11,039 nucleotides of DNA from Pelotomaculum sp. UBA3103 (lineage in GTDB: Bacteria > Bacillota > Desulfotomaculia > Desulfotomaculales > Pelotomaculaceae), in the NCBI GenBank assembly GCA_002365855.1, contig DFAP01000069.1, forward strand, positions 1-11,039, written 5' to 3'. Positions within the stretch are counted from its first letter, which is position 1. Every line of letters begins with the position of its first letter. The notes under the pieces are model-generated. The model was given only the letters and a program-made list of their open reading frames with translations. It did not search any database and was not told the DNA's origin. Below, one piece after another: positions 6,125 to 11,039 of this stretch. A program made the position numbers and the translations under genes.

Positions 6125-7438
6125 TTAGCTGCATATTTTCTCATTTATACATTGATTCAAACAGCTTTGGATAGAAGCTTCCAGTATGTTTAATCCTCTT
6201 TGCAACCCCTCCCGGTCAATATTTAATGGAGGGAATAGTTTAAACACTTCGCTGTTCGGGCCTGCCGTTTCCATAACAAGTCCTCTCTCAAAAGAAGCGC
6301 CGCAGATTTTTTGCGCAAGTCCTTCAACACCGCATGCGACTCCCTGCATCAGACCTCTACCGCGTACCTTTCCCTGCAGTTCAGGATACTTATCTACCAC
6401 ATTTAATAAAAATCTACGGATGATCTTTGCCTTCTCCTTGATTTCCTTTTCAAATGAATCGTTCTCCCAGTAGGTAAGAGCTTCAGCCGCAGTGACAAAA
6501 GCCATGTTATTTCCCCTGAAAGTACCGTTATGTTCACCTGGAGACCATACATCATACTCCGGCTTGATCAGGGTCAGGGATAACGGCAGGCCATACCCTC
6601 CGATGGATTTAGATAGGCAGACGATGTCCGGCACAATGCCGGCAGGCTCGAAACTAAAGAATGTGCCCGTGCGGCCGCAGCCTGCCTGGATGTCATCTAC
6701 GATCAGCAGGATTTTGTAGCGCCTGCAAATTTGCTCAATTTTTTTCAGCCAGCAAGTACTTGCTGCATTCAAGCCTCCTTCTCCCTGTACTGTTTCAAGA
6801 ATAATAGCGGCAGGTAGTGGGATGCCGCTCCCATTGTCAGTGATAAGTTTTTCAATATAATCAGAGGTGTCCACATCTTCTCCCATGTACTGGTCATAGG
6901 GCATGCGGCAGGTATAGTTCAGAGGCGCCCCGGCCCCGTTGCGCTTAAAAGAATTTGCGGTAACAGACAAAGAACCCATCGTCATCCCATGGAAAGCATT
7001 TGTAAAACTAAAAACAGTCACGCGGCCGGTTACTTTACGCGCCAGTTTTAAGGCGCTTTCAACTGCATTTGTACCGGTTGGACCTGGAAACATGGTTTTA
7101 TAATCTAGATTTCTAGGCTCAAGGATCACTTCCTTAAAGCGCCTGAGAAACTTTTCCTTGGCCTTTGTGGCCATATCAAGGCTGTGAGTGACACCGTCAT
7201 TCATAATGTATTCTAACAGCTTGCTCTTCATCTTGAAATCATTATGTCCGTAATTCAACCCTCCTGCTCCGGCAAAAAAATCAATATACTCTTTACCTTC
7301 AGCACTCCAGAGCTTGTAACCCTTGGCCCTGTTGAACACGGTGGGAAAACTCCGGCAGTAACTTCGCACCTCAGATTCCAACTCTTCAAATGTGCTTAAG
7401 CTTGTTTTGTTTCTTTCTTTCTCTTTAATTATTTTCAA
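6125..7438 (-). CDS. ectB: L-2,4-diaminobutyrate:2-oxoglutarate transaminase
   Basis: 437 residues, a class III PLP aminotransferase. It makes L-2,4-diaminobutyrate from aspartate-beta-semialdehyde and glutamate, the first ectoine-specific step. Visible landmarks: [16 protein letters not shown] (51-66), [16 protein letters not shown] (119-134), [20 protein letters not shown] (143-162), the cofactor-binding Asp248 in [14 protein letters not shown], the Schiff-base Lys277 in [14 protein letters not shown], and [16 protein letters not shown]. The start is uncertain. I give TTG 7436-7438, but its nearest good ribosome binding site, GAGGAG, is 12 bases away; an ATT one codon earlier would have better spacing. 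No ATG is suitably placed. It lies 30 bases after ectA and 24 before ectC. Confidence 0.96.
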   Translation of the reverse strand: MKIIKEKERNKTSLSTFEELESEVRSYCRSFPTVFNRAKGYKLWSAEGKEYIDFFAGAGGLNYGHNDFKMKSKLLEYIMNDGVTHSLDMATKAKEKFLRRFKEVILEPRNLDYKTMFPGPTGTNAVESALKLARKVTGRVTVFSFTNAFHGMTMGSLSVTANSFKRNGAGAPLNYTCRMPYDQYMGEDVDTSDYIEKLITDNGSGIPLPAAIILETVQGEGGLNAASTCWLKKIEQICRRYKILLIVDDIQAGCGRTGTFFSFEPAGIVPDIVCLSKSIGGYGLPLSLTLIKPEYDVWSPGEHNGTFRGNNMAFVTAAEALTYWENDSFEKEIKEKAKIIRRFLLNVVDKYPELQGKVRGRGLMQGVACGVEGLAQKICGASFERGLVMETAGPNSEVFKLFPPLNIDREGLQRGLNILEASIQSCLNQCINEKICS

Positions 7439-7468
7439 AATACTGTCACACTCCTCGTAAATTTTTTG

Positions 7469-7960
7469 TTAAAAAGGTCCAATTCTGTAGAGCAATTCTT
7501 CTTCGTGCTTGCCTCCCGGGAATAGATCTGCGGAAAAGCACTCCGATATTTCACACCGTGTGTCCAGGTCGCGCGCCAAACCGCAGAACAAGGAACTGGA
7601 AGGCAAATTGGACGGAGATACCGTAGCCTCAACAAAGCAAACATCCTTACACGCCTCCGCCTGCAACAGCCGCTTTATTAGATTTGCCGCCAGCCCTTTG
7701 CCACGTTGTGATTCAACCACAGCAACCTGCCAAACAAAAAGAGTATTTTTAGCATCCGGCTCAAGAAAGGCGTTTACAAAACCAACAATTTCTTTCTCTT
7801 GTTCCGCTATAATGCAGGTGTCTGCAAAATATCTGCACATCATCAAGTAACTGTAAGTAGAGTTAAGATCCAGTGTACTGTCTTTCACTAAGTTCCAGAT
7901 GGAGGGTCCATCTTCCACTTGAGGTTTGCGAAAGCACAGCATGGTATAATAATCGTTCAT
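7469..7960 (-). CDS. ectA: L-2,4-diaminobutyrate N-gamma-acetyltransferase
   Basis: 163 residues with a GNAT fold. It transfers acetyl from acetyl-CoA to the gamma amino group of diaminobutyrate, the step between EctB and EctC. The acetyl-CoA loop R-G-K-G-L-A (86-91) lies in VAVVESQRGKGLAANLIKRL. The surrounding pattern (LDLNSTYSYLMMCRYFADTC near 31-49, FVWQVAVVESQRGKGLA, EATVSPSNLPSSSLF) is typical of EctA and not of general GNATs; its place ahead of ectB settles the call. ATG 7958-7960 is the only start after an in-frame stop, yet the strong AAAGGAGGG lies 15 bases away, an unusually long gap that may lower or modulate translation. It is the first gene of the operon, about 490 bases downstream of the promoter. 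Confidence 0.95.
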   Translation of the reverse strand: MNDYYTMLCFRKPQVEDGPSIWNLVKDSTLDLNSTYSYLMMCRYFADTCIIAEQEKEIVGFVNAFLEPDAKNTLFVWQVAVVESQRGKGLAANLIKRLLQAEACKDVCFVEATVSPSNLPSSSLFCGLARDLDTRCEISECFSADLFPGGKHEEELLYRIGPF

Positions 7961-8023
7961 ATTTCTTGTTTATAACCCTCCTTTCAAGTCTTGGGGGAAT
8001 TGTAAAATGCGAAAGGCACACAA

Positions 8024-8051
8024 AACCCCCGATTAATATAAACCGGGGGTT
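8024..8051 (-). terminator. Leader terminator between riboswitch and ectA
   Basis: On the minus strand AACCCCCG, a 12-base loop and CGGGGGTT form a strong stem followed by TTGTGTG. The T run is short (TTTT including two paired), so it could be a conditional or leaky terminator. It lies 64 bases ahead of ectA and about 79 bases past the aptamer, the place expected for the output hairpin of a transcription-controlling riboswitch. Confidence 0.75.
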
Positions 8052-8130
8052 GAAGGGAGCAACAGCAAAGCTATGCTGGCCTGACATAGTCAAGCAAAGC
8101 CTATGGCCAAATTTCATCCTCCCTTTCAAC
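8049..8130 (-). promoter_or_regulatory. Candidate expression platform of the ect riboswitch (long-range helix)
   Basis: On the minus strand GTTGAAAGGGAG (8119-8130) can pair with CTCCCTTCAAC (8049-8059) with one bulged A. The helix encloses two smaller hairpins, one TGGCC/GGCCA and one CAGCA/TGCTG. The upstream arm begins at the last base of P1 and the downstream arm overlaps the first three bases of the terminator stem, so it could compete with both. The switch direction cannot be read from sequence alone. Confidence 0.45.
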
Positions 8131-8410
8131 GCTTACGAAGTTAGCTGTCGGGTTCGGGTTGAAAGGTAACCCTACCCATTGGGAGGTGGGAAGTGAGAGA
8201 TTGGAGGTTTTTTGAGAGGTGCGATGTGAGAGGTTGGAGGTGAGATTTTTAGTTGGAATTGGCTTTAGCCAATTCCTTCTATTCTCACTTCTCAATTCTC
8301 ATTTCTCACTTCTCAATTCACGTCTCACGTCTCACGTCTACGTCTCACGACCCAAATGAGATTCACCCCGTAAATCTGGTTCCCCCGTTTCTTAAATAAA
8401 GAATTAAGCG
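8130..8410 (-). promoter_or_regulatory. c-di-AMP riboswitch (ydaO/yuaA class) leading the ectoine operon
   Basis: Read on the minus strand the match to the family is nearly canonical: P1 CGCTTA (8405-8410) with TAAGCG (8130-8135), then ACGGGGGAACCAG and GGGGTGAATC (about 8360-8388), GGGTAGGG (8170-8177), and CCGAACCCGACAGC with TAACTTCGTAAGCG (8130-8158). The class senses cyclic di-AMP and is known ahead of wall hydrolase, potassium transport and osmoprotectant genes; it usually switches them off when c-di-AMP is high. At about 281 bases it is much longer than a typical member because one variable stem is enlarged by a hairpin of heptamer repeats (8178-8358). Downstream are a terminator and then ectA, so it should control ectoine synthesis at transcription. 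Confidence 0.93.
8181..8350. repeat. Heptamer-repeat hairpin inside the riboswitch
   Basis: The plus-strand right arm is a run of seven-base units at 8284-8350: CTCACTT, CTCAATT, CTCATTT, CTCACTT, CTCAATT, then CTCACGT-type units, two of them shortened to five and six bases. The left arm (about 8181-8250) is the purine-rich counterpart with the same period (GGGAAGT, GAGAGAT, TGGAGGT and so on). The tip at 8255-8276 is the near-perfect palindrome ggaattggct-tt-agccaattcc. The whole would fold as one long imperfect hairpin on top of the CATTtGGG/CCCAATG helix of the aptamer. Confidence 0.85.
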
Positions 8411-8450
8411 ATTTAAAGGTAGTTTATATTTATTTGTTATTTATTTCCTG

Positions 8451-8485
8451 CAACTTATTATATCATAATAAGTTGTTGGTTTCAA
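8451..8485 (-). promoter_or_regulatory. Promoter of the ect operon overlapped by a perfect palindrome
   Basis: On the minus strand TTGAAA (8480-8485), 17 bases, TATAAT (8457-8462) form a strong sigma-A promoter; transcription would start near 8450, 40 bases before the aptamer. The inverted repeat CAACTTATTA-5-TAATAAGTTG (8451-8475) has perfect ten-base arms and covers the -10, spacer and start point. This is the classical position of a repressor operator. Confidence 0.72.
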
Positions 8486-8549
8486 TACTTAATTACTCTA
8501 CTGGTAAAAAAACACAATTAAATCGAGATCTTTGTAGTCTATTTACATT

Positions 8550-8590
8550 CCAGGGACATAGAATTTAGTGATTATCATGTGCCTGGAGGT
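8550..8590 (+). promoter_or_regulatory. Hairpin reaching the ribosome binding site of the L,D-transpeptidase gene
   Basis: CCAGGGACAT (8550-8559) can pair with ATGTGCCTGG (8577-8586) with one mismatch and a 17-base loop. The last GG of the hairpin is the start of the GGAGGTG ribosome binding site, and a T7 run follows. It could act as a translational hairpin or weak attenuator. Confidence 0.35.
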
Positions 8591-8601
8591 GTTTTTTTAT
8601 T

Positions 8602-9918
8602 TTGAGAAGCAAGTCTCTGTTCATAATTCTGGTTCTTAGTCTCGGAATTTTATTTTTACAAATAGAACGGCAAGCTTATGCCGATACAAGGCTGCTCATC
8701 AACAAAGGAACAAATCAGCTTGCCCTTTTTCAGGACGGATATCTACTAGACGTGTTCCCAGTGGCTACAGGACGTCTTCCTCAGTACACGCCTGAAGGTA
8801 AATGCCAGGTAGTCGTCAAGCAGGTGTACCCTTCCTGGAGGCATCCCGACGGTGGTCCTGTCATACCGGGAGGCGTGCCTGAAAATCCCCTGGGGCCGCG
8901 CTGGCTGGGATTAAACGCCAGGGGCACAAGTGGAAGCAGCTATGGCATCCACGGCAACAATAACCCTTACTCCATTGGAACTCATGCTTCCTCGGGCTGC
9001 ATCAGGATGTATAACGAAGATATATTGTGGTTGTATGAGCGGATCCCGGTGGGAACTGAGATCGAAATAATAAACAGCCGGGAAGACCTGTCAGCAGGGA
9101 GAAATTACGACCGCGTCACCGTCAACGGGGAAACACCTGATTTCGCCCCGCATCTTGGACCTGTACAGTCAGGAAATTCAACTTTTTTGCCGCTTCGGCC
9201 CACTGCAGAGTTATTGGGATACCGTTTGCGATGGGATGACTCCACAAAAACTGTCTCGGTTATCAATATCGACAGGGAACTTTATTTCAGCCTGGATAGC
9301 AGCGAGGTTACTGTGAACAATCATGTTTACCTTGTTGAAGATACCCCGTTTTTATTTGAAGGAACCACCTTTGTTCCTGATTATTACTTTGAGCGATTTT
9401 TCGGGGTAAGTACCAACCACGTTAATGAAAGCAGGACACTGGCGTTGGAAGCGTCTCCGGAAACCGGCGGTGACAGTCTGTTAAGGCATAACCTTTCCAT
9501 CAGGATCAACGGAAAGACCATTTATTTCCCGGAGAACATTGCGCCCCTCAGCGATGGTGAAAATCTTCTGGTCCCGGTACGCCAGGTCTGCAGTGCTTTG
9601 GGCGTGTCAGTAGACTGGGACTACGATGCTAAATCAGTTGACATTGAGTTTAAAGAAAAGCTCGCGACCATTCCTGCAGACGGCTCAGCGGCAAAGGTAA
9701 ACGGGGCGGTATTTAAGACTCCACCAAACTTATTTACACGCAACGGGTGCTCTTATGTCAGCCTGCGCTTTTTAGAGGACTTTCTTGGTTTTAAAACCGA
9801 ACTGGATGACAAATCACGCGTTCTGAAAATAACCACGTCAGAAAAAAACAAACAGATGGTTTCGCTGCTTTTTCCATCCGTTGAAGCTCAAAATTCGTAT
9901 AAAAGGCCGTTCTTTTAA
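8602..9918 (+). CDS. Secreted L,D-transpeptidase (YkuD domain) with C-terminal stalk domains
   Basis: 438 residues. A signal peptide covers about 1-27 (ending AYADTR). The YkuD domain at about 29-158 carries the full active-site pattern: His117 in GIHGNNNPYSIGT and the nucleophile Cys133 in HASSGCIRMYNED (S131-G-C-x-R135). Such enzymes form 3-3 cross-links in peptidoglycan or attach proteins to it, outside the membrane. Two copper-amine-oxidase-N-like stalk domains follow (about 171-225 with STFLPLRPTAELLGYRLRWD, and about 295-345 with LLVPVRQVCSALGVSVDWD), plus a third partial motif near 395 (SYVSLRFLEDFLGF). The start is TTG 8602-8604 with GGAGGTG ten bases upstream. It is divergent from the ect operon and shares its control region, which suggests linked responses to turgor and wall stress. 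Confidence 0.93.
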   Translation: MRSKSLFIILVLSLGILFLQIERQAYADTRLLINKGTNQLALFQDGYLLDVFPVATGRLPQYTPEGKCQVVVKQVYPSWRHPDGGPVIPGGVPENPLGPRWLGLNARGTSGSSYGIHGNNNPYSIGTHASSGCIRMYNEDILWLYERIPVGTEIEIINSREDLSAGRNYDRVTVNGETPDFAPHLGPVQSGNSTFLPLRPTAELLGYRLRWDDSTKTVSVINIDRELYFSLDSSEVTVNNHVYLVEDTPFLFEGTTFVPDYYFERFFGVSTNHVNESRTLALEASPETGGDSLLRHNLSIRINGKTIYFPENIAPLSDGENLLVPVRQVCSALGVSVDWDYDAKSVDIEFKEKLATIPADGSAAKVNGAVFKTPPNLFTRNGCSYVSLRFLEDFLGFKTELDDKSRVLKITTSEKNKQMVSLLFPSVEAQNSYKRPFF

Positions 9919-9970
9919 TCCTGGCCCACCCTTTTGCGATCATCATCAATAACAGAGATATGTTATAGTT

Positions 9971-10516
9971 TTACTTGAGTATTTCCGTAATATCTTTTTT
10001 GCAGGCATATCTATTTTCCAGCCGCAAGAGAAATATCTTTAAATCCAGACCCCCTCTGAAACCGCCCAGGGCGCCGCCCGCAGCCACAACCCTGTGACAC
10101 GGTATGACCAGGGGAGTCCGGTTGGAGCGCATGACACCACCTACAGCCCTTGCCCCCAGGGGGCTGCCTGACTCAAGGGCTACCTGGCCGTAAGATGCGG
10201 TTTCACCGTATGGTATTGATCTAACTACATTTAGGACGCGGCGCTGAAACGGGGTGTAACCGGACCAGTCAACTTGAATGGTGAACTCCACCCTTTCCCC
10301 CTTGAAATAGAGATCTACCTCTTCCATAAGTGTTTTTAAAATACCCTGCGGCGTGACGGGTTCGGGCAGGCGTGACACGCTGGCCCTCAACTCGCCTGCC
10401 AGCGTATTCAATGCGGCCTGCCGGCTTACCTGCGGCAGTGCCAGTGCTTTCAGCCCGGCAGCGGAACAGGCGCCTGCCATCCAACCGATGTGAGTTTGAA
10501 ATAATAAGATTTCCAT
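9971..10516 (-). CDS. ogt: Methylated-DNA--protein-cysteine methyltransferase (O6-alkylguanine-DNA alkyltransferase)
   Basis: 181 residues. It repairs O6-alkylguanine by moving the alkyl group irreversibly to its own cysteine. The catalytic motif is IPCHRVV with Cys140; upstream are the helix-turn-helix Tyr109 (TASYGQVA), the 'arginine finger' Arg123 (GARAVGG) and Asn132 in MRSNRTPLVIPCH, and downstream GGFRGGLDLKIFLLRLE. The N-terminal half is the usual poorly conserved domain. The frame is open seven codons further to a TTG at 10537, but that TTG runs straight into the ribosome binding site itself (GAGGAGGGAG), so ATG 10514-10516, nine bases after it, is the true start. Ogt and Ada-C forms cannot be told apart with certainty, hence the symbol is tentative. 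It is divergent from the cupin gene. Confidence 0.93.
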   Translation of the reverse strand: MEILLFQTHIGWMAGACSAAGLKALALPQVSRQAALNTLAGELRASVSRLPEPVTPQGILKTLMEEVDLYFKGERVEFTIQVDWSGYTPFQRRVLNVVRSIPYGETASYGQVALESGSPLGARAVGGVMRSNRTPLVIPCHRVVAAGGALGGFRGGLDLKIFLLRLENRYACKKDITEILK

Positions 10517-10564
10517 AATAAAGGACTCCCTCCTCAATATTTATCAGAAAATTCACAAAAGTAC

Positions 10565-10592
10565 TTGACCAGACAACCTTGCCTAATATATA
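10565..10592 (+). promoter_or_regulatory. Probable promoter of the cupin gene
   Basis: TTGACC (10565-10570), a 16-base spacer and TATATA (10587-10592), inside the run TAATATATATT that also allows 17- or 18-base spacing. It lies 52 bases before the cupin start. Confidence 0.55.
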
Positions 10593-10644
10593 TTGAAAAT
10601 AGGAATTTAAGGTAATATCTGCTAAGAAAGGTGGCGAATATTGA

Positions 10645-10938
10645 ATGGAACTGACCGCACGCATTATAACCGCAGATGATGAAAAAATTGGTTCAATCTC
10701 TATTGGAAAGTACATTGCAATACTCTCTACCCACCCTCCAGGCCTGCTGAGGAAAAAACATAAGCACGACGAAACACATGTGATCTTTGTCCGGAAGGGG
10801 AAAATGCGCTACAATATTGAGGGTGACTGTAAAGAAGTCAGCTCGGGGGATGTCGTTGTTATTTCCCCCGGCGTCCACCACAGCTCCATGGTGCTCGGCG
10901 AAGGTCCCTCTAACGTTATGTGCCTTGTCCTCTTATAG
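10645..10938 (+). CDS. Small single-domain cupin protein
   Basis: 97 residues forming little more than one cupin barrel. Motif 1 is HKHDETHVIFVRKGKMRYNI: His39 and His41 fit the two metal histidines, but the usual glutamate position holds His45 (or Glu43 shifts to replace it). Motif 2 is GDVVVISPGVHHS, with Pro75, Gly76 and His78/His79. A metal site is therefore likely, with altered ligands. Stand-alone cupins of this size are mostly of unknown function (sugar or small-molecule binding, isomerases, or stress proteins). The start ATG has AAAGGTGG about ten bases upstream. It is transcribed toward groEL, from which a 28-base palindrome separates it. Confidence 0.8.
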   Translation: MELTARIITADDEKIGSISIGKYIAILSTHPPGLLRKKHKHDETHVIFVRKGKMRYNIEGDCKEVSSGDVVVISPGVHHSSMVLGEGPSNVMCLVLL

Positions 10939-10964
10939 TCAATTGGTTGAGTGGAATAGAGTAT

Positions 10965-10998
10965 AGAAAAAAGAAGAACCGGTCGACCGGTTCTTCTT
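10965..10998 (-). terminator. Strong terminator of groEL, probably shared with the cupin gene
   Basis: A perfect palindrome with 14-base arms, aagaagaaccggtc (10971-10984) and gaccggttcttctt (10985-10998). On the minus strand it ends in a run of six or more T just after the groEL stop, so it terminates groEL. For the plus-strand cupin transcript the stem is equally good but only TTCTTCTT lies inside it. Confidence 0.88.
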
Positions 10999-11011
10999 GG
11001 ATTAAACCTCT

Positions 11012-11039
11012 TTACATCATGCCGCCCATGCCGCCCATG
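11012..11039 (-). CDS. groL: Chaperonin GroEL, C-terminal end only
   Basis: Only the last nine codons are inside the window. Read on the minus strand they end M-G-G-M-G-G-M-M-stop, the Gly-Gly-Met repeat tail that marks the C-terminus of the 60-kDa chaperonin and projects into the folding chamber. The stop TAA is at 11012-11014. It is followed by the palindromic terminator. Nothing else of the gene can be judged here. Confidence 0.9.

Noticed and set aside
7863..8129. 88-codon minus-strand frame starting at the end of the riboswitch
   Set aside because: It runs through the leader terminator and overlaps ectA in another frame. Its first ATG is followed immediately by the AGG AGG-like sequence and it has no ribosome binding site.
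8181..8350. CRISPR-like or satellite array
   Set aside because: Units are seven bases long with no spacers and form a hairpin with a complementary arm, so this is a simple heptamer repeat within an RNA element.
10517..10537. TTG start for the alkyltransferase
   Set aside because: It would translate the ribosome binding site itself; the ATG nine bases beyond the site is better.

Overview
The window looks like chromosomal DNA of a spore-forming, low-GC Gram-positive bacterium, most likely an anaerobic clostridium of the Peptococcaceae/Desulfotomaculum type. This is inferred from strong AGGAGG-type ribosome binding sites, frequent TTG and GTG starts, a LysM/SleB-type cortex hydrolase, two secreted proteins with copper-amine-oxidase-like 'stalk' domains, and two ydaO-type c-di-AMP riboswitches. 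No 16S gene or other taxonomic marker is present.

Layout. 1-551 (minus) is the 5' part of a secreted two-LysM cell-wall hydrolase, preceded at 552-804 by a promoter and a c-di-AMP riboswitch. 872-1261 (minus) is a coiled-coil zinc-ribbon protein with a clear terminator, 1347-1790 (minus) an RNase HI, 2023-2325 (minus) a small unknown protein, and 2444-3541 (minus) a secreted stalk-domain protein. Divergent from these, 3682-5118 (plus) encodes a two-domain NAD(P)-binding SDR/DUF2867-type protein. 5164-5361 (minus) is a 65-residue unknown gene with its own promoter. 5497-5571 (minus) is tRNA-Thr(CGU) with promoter and terminator. 5696-7960 (minus) is a complete ectoine biosynthesis operon, ectA-ectB-ectC. 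Its leader (7961-8485) holds a promoter overlapped by a perfect palindrome, a second and much enlarged c-di-AMP riboswitch, and an intrinsic terminator. 8602-9918 (plus) is a secreted L,D-transpeptidase with stalk domains, 9971-10516 (minus) an O6-alkylguanine-DNA alkyltransferase, 10645-10938 (plus) a small cupin. The last 28 bases are the 3' end of groEL (minus), facing a strong terminator.

How it works together. The second messenger c-di-AMP controls turgor and wall homeostasis in Gram-positives. Here it appears to act on both sides of that problem: one aptamer leads the wall hydrolase and another leads the ectoine (compatible solute) operon, with a wall cross-linking enzyme transcribed divergently from the latter. 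The two aptamers seem to use different output modes, and both carry in the same variable stem a long hairpin built from seven-base tandem repeats. The ectoine operon with its RNA and palindromic control region is the most interesting system in the window.
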